DNA of 64,000 nt from Ziziphus jujuba (taxonomy: Eukaryota; Streptophyta; Magnoliopsida; Rosales; Rhamnaceae), in the NCBI RefSeq assembly GCF_031755915.1, contig NC_083387.1, positions 18,187,001 through 18,251,000 of the forward strand. The letters run 5' to 3'. This document shows, in pieces, positions 36,541-46,497 of the stretch. A model generated the notes under the pieces. It had not been told where the DNA came from, made no database searches, and saw only the letters and a program-made list of their open reading frames with translations. Positions within the stretch are counted from its first letter, which is position 1. Each line of letters begins with the position of its first letter. The position numbers were made by a program, and so were the translations under genes.

Positions 36541-36835
36541 AATTGTGTAGAACTTAAAAAATCGCGAAAACCAGTAAAATAGAGAGAAATTGGCAAAAAA
36601 GATGAACTTCCGCCATTTTCCACAAGTTTGTCAGTTTTCTCTAGTTTTCCATTACTTTTCCACTAATTTTCAGTTAGTTTTTTGCTAATTTTCCGCCAAT
36701 AGGAAAACATTATATTTGGCCCATAAAAAAAGAAGGGTTTTTTTGAGACAGTTAATATGTTTATTCATTATTATTCATATTTTTTTACATATTTATTTAT
36801 TTAGTTTAATGTTATTCATTTAATTTTGTAGTAAA

Positions 36836-39404
36836 ATGAAAGGTGATGATATTGTAATTGCGGTTTTATACAATGAAACATTGGTCCAAAATGATGGTGG
36901 TCATTAGGAATATCAAAATGGTAAAATATAATGGTTTCTGTTGGCAAAAGATTCACATAATCAAAGTGAGAGAAGGAGATTTTAAATTCTATTGAGATAG
37001 ACCGAAATGAAAATTTGCTAAAGCTAAAATGGATATATGGACGATGTGGAGAAAAGTTGGATTCTACATAAATACACAATGATCAGGATGTGAAATGCTT
37101 TTTTTAGGAAGTGAGGAATGGAGGGATGACAATGATGCGACCTCCATTGTATGTTGACGTCCATTGTATGTTGAACATGTATCTAGAAATGTTCATCAAA
37201 TAACCTTTGCTTCAGATAATAGGAGTAACCATCATTCTTTTGCTCATCCTCCAATTGGTGTTGTATACCACAAGTTCCACATTCTGAACCTATTGAGGCT
37301 ACATTTCATAACATTATAGTTCATGAAACTCAGTTTAGAGATTAAGTTGATGTTCATGGATCTTGGACATCATTTAACATCCATGAAGAAGTTTATGTTG
37401 GAGGTGACTATGCTGAACAATTTCCTAATGAAGAGGAGTATGAGCAGTTGCATAATATTGGTCATTATGAGAATTACAATATAGCAAGGGATGATGTTAG
37501 TTTTGAGTCAGATGATGTTGATCATAATAATGTAGATTTTAAACATGAGTTGTCTGACAATAATAATGATGTGTATTATGAAATGAACAATGAAAGAGTT
37601 GATGATGTTAGGGTTCATCGTGCCAAAAGTGGTTCTATGGTCATATTTTCATTAAAGTTCATTGGCTGTGAGAGTATTGTAGTTGGATAGATATTTTGCA
37701 ACAAATGTGACTTACAGAATAAACTGAGCATCTATTGCATGCGTGAAAATAAAAAGTTTAAGATCACACGATTAACTACACAATGGTATGAGGTTGTGTG
37801 TTTGGGAAATACTTATAAATAGCGACTGCGTGCGACCAAATTAAGAAATGGAAAAATATTTGTTATGAGAATTTTTGATAATGTACACAGTTGCATATTA
37901 GATATCATGCATTGAGAATATAAGTAGGTGAGTAGCCGGGTTATCGGGGTTATCGAACAATGTATCAAATCTAAATATGAAGGGATTGCATGTGTTTACA
38001 AATCCAAAGAAATTCAACATGACTTTCTGTAAAAATATGGAGTGAATATAAGCTGCAACAAAGCATGGAGAGGTAAAGAATATACACTTAATAGTGTTAG
38101 GGGATCTCTAAAGGAGAATTTTGCTAATTTGCTTACCTACTATTATGAGTTAGTGTCGAAGAACCCTGGGACTCTTACACGTATCAAAACAGATGATAAT
38201 AACCATTTTGTATATTTTTTTTATGGCGATTGGAGCATGTATTAGGGGATTTATATCCCACATAAGACCTGTGTTGGCTGTTGATGCGACTACTTTGAAA
38301 GGGAAATATAAAGGATACATATATATTGCAGCGGGCATGGATGGTAATAAGAAAATATATCCTTTGGCTTTCGGCATTGAAGATGCAGAGAACGAGCAAG
38401 CATATACGTGGTTTTTCCAAAACCTCAAGAATGCTGTTAGAGATTTTCCGGATTTGGTGTTTGTGAGTGATAAACACCCAGCTATTGATAAGGCAATAGG
38501 CAAAGTTTTTTTCCAATGCATACCATGAGTTATGCACGTACCACATAAGCAGAAATACTAAGGTAAACAGACATGTAAAAGATGATGATACAATAATACA
38601 ATGTTTCATGCTTACAGATAAGGTATATTTGGTTGAAGATTTTGAGTTTTATATGGGCAAATTGAGGCAAAAGATAGTAGGGCTTCCTTGTACATCTGAT
38701 CATGTGACCCTACAAGGTAGGCATGTTCTCTTTCTCCATGTAGAAGGTGCATTATCATGATCGCCAATATTGCAAAAAGCTTGAATGACATTTTACTAGA
38801 TGCTAGGGAGATGTCAATAGTAGCATTGATTGAGCACATACAAGATTTGTTGTAAAGGTGGTTTTATGAACGACATACTGCTAGTGCAAAATTGACAATG
38901 CCTGTGACTAACCATATGAAAAAGCAACTCAAACTCTGTAATTCGGAGTCTATTGGGTTCCATGTGAAGGCCGTTAATATGTATGAATTTCTTGTGAAAG
39001 GTGGGAGTTTAAAAGGCACAGTTAACCTCCAATCAAAAACATGCTCATGCAAAGTCTTTGATATTGATCAATATCCTTGTGATCATTATATTGCTGTTTG
39101 CAGAGAATACAAAATTACTCCTTATCGCATGTGTTCTCATTACTATACCGCGGATGCATATCGTGCAGCTTATGCTAAGTCTATTTACCCTGTGTTAGAT
39201 GAAAAATAGTGGTATGCTCCGGATGATGTGTCAAGTCATATTGTTCTTCCACTGAGATGGACGCGTAGGTGAGCCGGTAGACTGAGGATGCAATGCATAC
39301 CATCTCTAGGTGAAAATGTTATTGGACATAGATGTAGCCAATATGGTAGTGTTGGATATTATAGGCAGAGATATACGAATCCATTGTCTTATCCTTGGAA
39401 TTAG
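36836..39404 (+). pseudogene. mudrA-like MULE transposase, degraded
   Basis: Broken frames together follow a MULE transposase. An N-terminal piece lies near 36836-36900 (GDDIVIAVLYNE). A central stretch at 38042-38245 has KAWRGKEYTLNSVRGS. The catalytic MULE domain at 38193-38528 has VDATTLKGKYKGYIYIAAGM and FVSDKHPAI. A C-terminal SWIM zinc finger lies at 38892-39209 (CSCKVFDIDQYPCDHYIAVC). The tail ends near YTNPLSYPWN at 39404. Multiple frame changes and stops, for example near 38243, make it nonfunctional. Family role: cuts and reinserts Mutator-type elements. Confidence 0.8.
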
Positions 39405-40099
39405 GAAGTTGTAATTTAGCGTTACGGTTTAATATCTTTTGATAATTATTTTGTATCATGGATATTATATTTTCTACTTGATGGTAATGCTTTATCTATG
39501 TTGTGATAATGGTGTAGTACATATTTAGCAATTTTGTTTTAAGAATTTAATCCCAAATGAAAAGAGGCATTTTGGAATTGATATTGAATTTTTAGTTTAC
39601 ATCTCAGTTTTTGAAATGTCCAAATGTTTTTGAAAAGAAAAACAAATATATATCATTTTTTTTCTTTTTGTTTAATTGGTTATTGATTTTAAAAGTTAAT
39701 ACAGTTTTTGTTAAGTCCATCTTCATTTTATATAATATTTTGTCTCCACTCTCAATTTTTTTTACCCTAATATTAATTTATTCATCTATTGGAAATTGAT
39801 TTTCCAAGTGGAGGAAATTAGTTTTAGACAGGAGTAAATATTTTCTGACATTTTTCGACAGGAGGAAATGTTTTCTGATAGGAGGAAAATGATTTCTGCT
39901 TGGAGAAAAAATTTTCTGACAGGTGGAAAATTTTCCAAAAGCTTGAATTGAGCTACATATAAAGGGTTTCTGCAAAATGGAATTCTAATAAACATGCCAC
40001 ATTTTATAGACGGTAAATTGGTTATCTTTACATTAAACTCATCATTATCTCCGTTAAATGAACATCAAAATAATCCATCATTATCTTTACATGTAAAAT

Positions 40100-42858
40100 A
40101 ATAATATAAGAAAAAAGATATATTTATAAACATAATGAAAGTAACAAAAACAAAGAAGTAAAAATGATGTTATATAGTTCGTGAATCAACAATCCAAACT
40201 CATATTCTTAGTTCCTTGTTGTAAGCCTCATGAACATATTTCCTCTTGAAGAACAATTTGTCATCTTATGTGAAACTCAATGGTAATCTAACATGTAAAA
40301 CCTCCATGGACTTGAGCACAAAAATGCTACAGTCACCACCACAACAAAACAATAACATAATTACAATCATATTCAATAGTTAAAATTTATTCAACAAACA
40401 TGTAATTGTTAAGGGGCTTTACCCATTGGTTTGTTAAGGGCAATTTTGTACCAATGCACAGGTAAACTTATCAACGAACTCTACAAGATCCATCTGCTCC
40501 TTGTAGAAGCATGCAGCCCGCAATAAATAAGGCAACATAATGCATAATGTCTGAAAATACGTATCTGCCTGTTTCAGTTGCCAGCCTTATCAGAGTCATC
40601 AGAGTCATATATGAGATATAATGCTCTTTCAAGTCCACGTGCCCTAGAAGCCAATGCTTGTTTTTCTTGATCAATGGAATTAATAGATATTAGTAAATTA
40701 CAAGTACCCGGTTAGAACAATAAATAAAAGAAGAAAAATAAATAAATAAACAGTTAACATTACACAATTTGTGATGAGAATCCACCCGTACCCGCACAAC
40801 CGACAATCTGCTGGGGTGCTGACCTGGTGCAGATGAAGACTGGACCGATCACTAAAGCTCAAGCTAAGAGATTTAAGAAAAATCTCGCTGCCATTATATA
40901 GGAAGTAATTAATTCTCAAAAGGGCTTGTCAATACCTGAAGATACAAAGCATGTTTTAAGCATTCGAGTGGTGGAAACCATTACGGACCGGGGTAGCTGT
41001 TTTAATGCAAATATGGACTCCGGGTAGCCATGAATGGATCCAACACTTCTTGGATTCAATGTATATCACCAAGAGGCCATGGAATCATGACAAGGCAGAA
41101 TCAAAAGCACCTAAAACCAGCTTGTACGGACAACATATCAATTTGGTCGAAAATGTGTTGTTTAGCCGCTGCTTTGAATTTTTTTCTTGGTCAAGCAAGT
41201 TTGACCTATTCCAATAAAGGGAAAATGTGTGGGAATCATTATTAATTATATTTGGCATCCTATATGATATTTGGAAGCTGATTTGGAGCTCAAACAAGCT
41301 AGATATTGGTCAAAGATACCTTAGTAGTCAAACTAGTCAACTAGTTTTCTAATTTGATTTTGACTTTTTGTTTTAGGAAGTTAGTCTTATATTTGGTTTC
41401 TATTTATTAATTTTTTAAACAAATCAACTTAGGAAAGTTATTATTTTATTATTTTCATTTTGAATTAATTAATCCAAATTAGTTTAAGAAAGTAGGTGAC
41501 TTTTGCCAACATGTTTCCTTTTCTCTTTGGTGGCCGGTTTTAACCTAAATTTTTAAGGTTTGTTGTTTTGTGACTCTGGCCTATTTAAGGGCTTAATTTT
41601 GAGGAAGAACGCACCTTCAATAATATTAAAAAATTAATATGTGATATTAATTTTCTCTTTGTTCTCTTTGAACACCTAAAACACCATTCGAGAGTGAGTG
41701 TTTTAGTTATGACTTATCAATAGGGCATCTATAACCTATTATGGCGTCTTCATTATACCAAGGTTTCTAATTAAAGGTTGGTTAGGGGTTGAGATCAATC
41801 CATTAAAATCTAAACTTAATTGAGATCCGGGCTAATATAATACGGGTTTAGGCATGTGTCGACCTAGGTTTGTATCAATTTGGACATGTATATTGTACAT
41901 GATTTACGCATTTCCATGGCTTTAACTCCTTCATTCGAATCCCCAATACATATGATTGCATTTCATCTGGGAATAGGTAATTAGATGGCTTGGAAATGAA
42001 CTTTGTATAGGACATCTCAATGTATTCCTACAAGAAAACAAATTATTAGTTACCCAAAATCACAATGGCCAAATATATGACAACCACAATAACTTTTTTA
42101 CGTACCCAAATTCTACCATCTATCACCTCGAAACTAGGATAAAAAAACATTAGGGAATCGGTTGGTACGTGCACGAAATAAGTAAGGCATGACTTCCATA
42201 TGCCACATTGAAATACGAATGAATTTTAAATTACATCCATGTAGTTTAACAACAATGTATGAAATTTAGCAAATTAAAAAATAAAAATCTTAATAAAAAA
42301 CATACTTACATCGTGAATTAGCCACGATTCACTGGTTATAAGCCTTTGGAAAAAGTCTTTATGCACACACAAAATGTCCATATAGACCTTCGCTATATGA
42401 TTGGACTTCATAAATTGATCAAAACATTTCACAAGTCGGGTGGGTACTGGTCTATATGGGTCTAACTTCAAGGCAAAAGATGGACCTGGTAAGGTCTGCT
42501 GCAGTTTTTTACATAAGCCTCCAACACTGTACGGAGTAGTAATAATTGTTGCGGCCTTCCTATCCCGCCTTCCAATATCTATTATTTGTTTAGCAGCTGC
42601 TACCTTTCTTGCACATCTCCCGTCAGGCCACTTTAATAAAGACACTGCTTTGATAATCTCAACACTTGCTCCTGCATCACCTACAACAGATGGATGCGAT
42701 TGTCTATCATCAGGGGTTGCATTGCGATCCAACTCTTCTTTCTTTTCATCCAGATCAATGTCAACTTCCATCCCATCTCTTAAACCAAGCTCATCAGCAC
42801 CTCTCCAATTGTTAAACTCCCCGTAAATGAGGGTTTGAACATTGATCTTGGGCATCAT
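40100..42858 (-). pseudogene. Ulp1-like (C48) protease gene of the MULE, degraded and interrupted
   Basis: Read from 42858 downward. A first open stretch (42858-42300, MMPKINVQTLIYGEFNNW through MDILCVHKDFFQRL) ends at a donor (CACGAT|GTAAGT). Later pieces include one near 42210-42110 (frameshifted) and YIEMSYTKFISKPSNYLFPD near 42020. After the solo LTR, KKNKHWLLGHVDLKE (about 40674) contains the catalytic His, YDSDDSD the Asp region, and FVDKFTCALVQNCP leads to QTNG. GGDCSIFVLKSMEV near 40320 would hold the catalytic Cys after a further intron. Stops and frame changes occur between these pieces. Order and motifs match Ulp1-like genes carried by plant MULEs. The function in such elements is not established. 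Confidence 0.65.
40772..41878 (+). mobile_element. Solo LTR of the same gypsy family
   Basis: Begins TGATGAGAATCC and ends GTATCA, with ATTTG immediately before (40767-40771) and after (41879-41883) as a 5-bp target duplication. It is homologous to the 925-bp LTR at 32900 but 1107 bp long, with extra sequence around 40925-41240. No primer site, gag or second LTR adjoins it, so it is a solo LTR left by recombination between two LTRs. It splits the Ulp1-like pseudogene between the TCPN-coding region and the KKNKHW exon. Confidence 0.9.
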
Positions 42859-42885
42859 TGACCTCCAAAATGAATAAATAATGAG

Positions 42886-43858
42886 GGTGTCTCTTTATGT
42901 TGATGACCTCCTAGTGACCGGTGGTAATGAGAAAGAAGTGAGCAACTTCAAAGGTGAGCTAGAATTGAACTTTGAGATGTCTAGCCTTGGAGAGATGAAA
43001 TACTTTCTTGGAATTGAAGTTGTCCAATCATCCAAGGGCATCTTCATATCTCAAGAAAGCTATGTGAAGGAGTTGCTCAAGAAGTTTGACATGGAGGATT
43101 GTAATAGCGTTGCCACACCTATGAATGAAGGCACCAAGTTGGTGAAGGATAATGATTCTCCAAAGGTAAATCCTTCCATCTATAGAAGTTTAATTGGTAG
43201 CCTTTTATATGTATGCTCTACTAGACCGGATATCATGTTTAGTGTGGCTGTTTTGTCAAGATTTATGCATAGTCCATCACAAAATCATCTTAGTTGTGCA
43301 AAAAGAATCCTAAGGTATTTGAAAGGTACTAGTGATTTTGGTATATGGTACAAGGATGGCATGAATGAAGCTTTGCTTGGTTATAGTGATAGTGATTGGG
43401 CTGGTTCTTTGGATGATAGCAAAAGCACATCGGGCTACATTTACACTCTTGGAAATGGTCCTTTCTTATGGAATTCCAAGAAGCAACAAACCGTTGCACA
43501 AAGCACCGCGGAAGCCGAGTATATTGCTTGCTCAAGTTGTGCTAATCAAGGTGTTTGGCTTAGGAAATTATTGGAGGACTTGAGCTTGAAGCAAGAGGAA
43601 GCCACGGTAATATTGTGTGACAATACTTCAGCAATAGCAATTGCACAAAATCCAGTCCAACATGGGAGGACCAAGCACATACCGGTCAAGTATCATTCCT
43701 TAAGGGAATTTGAAGCAAGTGGTGAAGTGAAGTTGGAGTATGTGACTTCCGAGGAGAACTTGGCGGATATCTTCACCAAGCCATTGGGAAAGAAGAGATT
43801 TGAGATATTGAGAGGACTTCTCAACGTCTCATACAAAATTGCCAAGGAGGAGTGTTGA
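42886..43858 (+). pseudogene. Copia pol 3' fragment (reverse transcriptase end and RNase H)
   Basis: Identical to the corresponding part of the full pol from 48885 onward. It starts at VSLYVDDLLVTGG, includes the RNase H motif DSDWAGSLDDSKSTSGYIY and ends at the normal stop. Sequence to the left of 42886 is the MULE Ulp1-like region, so everything upstream of the YVDD box is missing. Confidence 0.92.
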
Positions 43859-44892
43859 AGTGTGGCAATTTTGCCACTTGATGGTGCATGTCACCGGCTA
43901 GCATGCACACCTTGGTATCAAATCATTTCCTTTTATGAGTTTATATATATTTTTTTGTATGTTTTAATTTATGCAAGGTATATTTTGATAATGTTTTGTG
44001 CCTAAGTTATGTATGCAAAAGTATAGGCAAAATTATGCACAAAAGAGTAGGAATGTTATGCTTGAAATGCCTATGGTGCTGGATTCATAATTTCCAGCAA
44101 CATAGTTCCACTATTTATCTTATATCTCAGGTTGCAAATGGATGTTTGGGCTGAAATTTTGAGGGATGTCTACAGACATATATAGAAGACTATGGTTCAA
44201 ATTTCAGATCCAAATTACATGGGAAAGTCCATTTTCTATTCCAAACAGATTGCTGTATCTGATGGGCCCAGTATGCAGAGTATGGGTCAGCTTTGGAGCT
44301 GTTTGGCCCATGATCCGGTTCCAGAACTTTCCTAGCTCTTGGAACAATATTTATTGATAACCAAGGATGCTTCAAACCAAGTTTCATAAGCAGATAGAAA
44401 GGGGAACTAAGTAGGTGAAGCTAGTTTGGTTGTTCACCCAAACTAGTTAAACAATAGGAACTTAGTTCAAAACCATGTGCCACTTTTTACTATATTTGGA
44501 ATAGACATGTTGCAGCTGGTTTTTGACTCTTTTGTGTATGAAAAGTTAGGTGTTGACCATTTTATTTTTAAATTTCAAATACTTTACTCATTTTGTAAGC
44601 TCACATGCTTGGCATGTGTGAACTAGTTGTAATTTCAAGCTTATATTGTAAAATGAATGAAATGGCTACACATCTAAGCCTTATTTTCAAAAAAGCCAAC
44701 GTGTTCCTCTTCTTCTTATCTCTTCTTCAACACCTTAGAACACTTTAGGAACCCTAAAAACCAGAAAACACCATAACCAAAACCTAAAAACACAACTCAC
44801 TCACAACCATTCCCAAGAGCATCACCAAAAGCTTGCTTGTTGCTAACACTTCAAGCTAGCTTGCTCTTGGTCATAACCTTCTCACCCCAACA
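43853..44892 (+). repeat. Copia LTR, full length (1040 bp), first copy
   Basis: Begins TGTTGAAGTGTGGC, overlapping the last two pol codons, right after the polypurine tract AAGGAGGAG (43844-43852). It ends CTCACCCCAACA. The end matches the LTR end next to the primer-binding site at 45736. Confidence 0.9.
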
Positions 44893-45519
44893 CACGTCAC
44901 CACTAAAATGAGGGAAAAAAAATGTTCACCCTTTTTAAAATACAAAATTTTAGGATTTTTTTTTTTGAAAAATAACCCCAGTCCAAATCACAAGTTGAAA
45001 TATAGCAATTTTTTTTTTTTTTTTTTTTATAAAACTAGCCAACTTTTGTTCTATCTGGACAAAAATGCCTATTATTTGGTTTTTTTTTTCTTTATTTTTG
45101 TTGGTTTTTTTTCCTTACTTTCCCTTACCCTTTCAAAATGCAGCTTAAGTTTTTTTTTGGTTGGTTTTTTTTCCTTACTTTTCCCTTTCCCTTTCAAAAT
45201 GCAGCTTAAGTTTTTTTTTTTTTTTTTTTCTCTCTACTTTCCCTTTTGAAAAAAATCATCGCCGTTGCCGCTTCAAACAAAATTGTCCTCCTGGTCACCA
45301 GCGTCATCCTTGCCCCATCGTTGTCCCACCAAAAGACATGTGGCCAGTGCGAATGCTCTCAGCTCTCCACTTTGGTTCTTTCGTTTTCCTCTTCCCCCAC
45401 TCGTCTGATGATGAATAATGAACTACACTCATACGTTGATGATAGCTTGTAGATCTCGCTGTAGCTACGCCTTTTGTGTTTTTAACACTCTCATCGGTTT
45501 ATTAGAAAATAAGATATCT
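44893..45519 (+). repeat. Co-duplicated 3' flank of the copia element (copy 1)
   Basis: A 627-bp stretch from CACGTCACC to GATATCT that is not LTR. It recurs at 50892-51518 and 56891-57516, where the last copy runs on into unique DNA. It contains a MULE-terminus-like sequence (from 44953: a T-run, GAAAAATAACCCC, a T20 run, ACTAGCCAAC, GGACAAAAATGCC) and a pyrimidine-rich segment before AATCATCGCCGTTGCC. Confidence 0.88.
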
Positions 45520-45736
45520 AAGCCTTATTTTCAAAAAAGCCAACGTGTTCCTCTTCTTCTTATCTCTTCTTCAACACCTTAGAACACTTTAGGAACCCTA
45601 AAAACCAGAAAACACCATAACCAAAACCTAAAAACACAACTCACTCACAACCATTCCCAAGAGCATCACCAAAAGCTTGCTTGTTGCTAACACTTCAAGC
45701 TAGCTTGCTCTTGGTCATAACCTTCTCACCCCAACA
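45520..45736 (+). repeat. Truncated copia 5' LTR of unit 1 (217 bp)
   Basis: Matches the last 217 bp of the full LTR (44676-44892). The first about 820 bp, which should include the U3 promoter, are missing and replaced by the duplicated flank. Confidence 0.9.
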
Positions 45737-45739
45737 AAG

Positions 45740-45751
45740 TGGTATCAGAGC
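45740..45751 (+). other. Copia primer-binding site, unit 1
   Basis: TGGTATCAGAGC three bases after the LTR end matches the standard plant site for initiator methionine tRNA. The same site is at 51739-51750 in unit 2. Confidence 0.9.
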
Positions 45752-45870
45752 AAGGCACATTTTTGTGAGATTTGTGAGGTTTTTGGGCTGGTTCGTTCCT
45801 TGAGAGTGAAGAGATACTTGAAATCACAAATATATTTTCATATTCCTTCATACTAGAAAGCAACATTCAC

Positions 45871-46470
45871 ATGGCTTCTTCAAGTTTTTCAACTCCTTCT
45901 CCTCCTATCTTCAATGGGGAGAACTACAACATTTGGAGTATCAAGATGCAAGCCTACTTGAAGGCTTATGGTCTTTGGGAGGTCACCATAAATCCCCAAG
46001 AACCCGAGCCTTTGAGACAAGGGGCAACGGTCAACCAAATCAAGCACCATGAGGAGGAATTGGCTAAATGTTTCAAGGCTCTCACCGCCATTCATTCTTG
46101 TATTAGTGATACCATTTTCACAAGGATAATGGCATGTGAGAGTGCCAAAGAAGCTTGGGACAAACTTCAAGATGAGTTCCAAGGGAGTGCAAGGACAAGG
46201 CAAATGCAAATCCTTAACCTAAGGAGGGAGTTTGAGACCATCAAGATGAAAGACAAAGAAACGGTTAAGGAGTTCACCATAAGGCTTCTTAATGTGGTGA
46301 ATCAAATTAGGGTGCTAGGTGAAAGATTAAGTGACCAAAGGATTGTAGAGAAGGTGTTGGTCTCCTTGCCCGAGAGGTTTGAAGCTAAGATATCTTCATT
46401 GGAGGAGTCAAGGAACCTAAATGAAATTTCCTTGACCGAGTTGGTGAATGCCTTGCAAGCTACGGAGTAA
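45871..46470 (+). CDS. Copia gag, unit 1 (ends at an in-frame stop)
   Basis: 199 aa in the UBN2/DUF4219 copia gag family: FNGENYNIWSIKMQAYLKAY near the start, then ACESAKEAWDKLQDEFQGS and RMQILNLRREFETIKMKD-like segments. It forms the particle coat. The frame stops at TAA 46468-46470 and then continues open in the same frame (RRRIRHEESM) into the large pol frame, so the stop interrupts what is normally one gag-pol polyprotein. A CAA glutamine codon is the likely original. Unit 2 carries the same stop. Confidence 0.9.
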   Translation: MASSSFSTPSPPIFNGENYNIWSIKMQAYLKAYGLWEVTINPQEPEPLRQGATVNQIKHHEEELAKCFKALTAIHSCISDTIFTRIMACESAKEAWDKLQDEFQGSARTRQMQILNLRREFETIKMKDKETVKEFTIRLLNVVNQIRVLGERLSDQRIVEKVLVSLPERFEAKISSLEESRNLNEISLTELVNALQATE

Positions 46471-46497
46471 AGGAGGAGGATTAGACATGAAGAATCA

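Larger units (their letters stand above)
32417..42885. mobile_element. Mutator-like element (MULE) with mudrA-like and Ulp1-like genes, right end lost
   Basis: The left terminal region (32417-32899, starting GTTTTTTTGAAAAATAGC) and its continuation after the nested gypsy element (36541-36735) match, in reverse orientation, 61862-62495. A decayed mudrA-like gene runs on the plus strand, followed by a decayed Ulp1-like gene on the minus strand. Autonomous plant MULEs carrying both a transposase and an Ulp1-like protease are known (KI-MULE type). The right end is not seen: at 42886 the sequence switches directly to a copia fragment. Nested inside are a gypsy element at 32900-36540 and a solo LTR at 40772-41878. 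Confidence 0.75.

Noticed and set aside
44908..45452. Phenylalanine-rich and other short frames in the copia-flank repeat
   Set aside because: Translated T-runs and a pyrimidine tract; there is no domain, and the segment is flanking DNA copied with the array.
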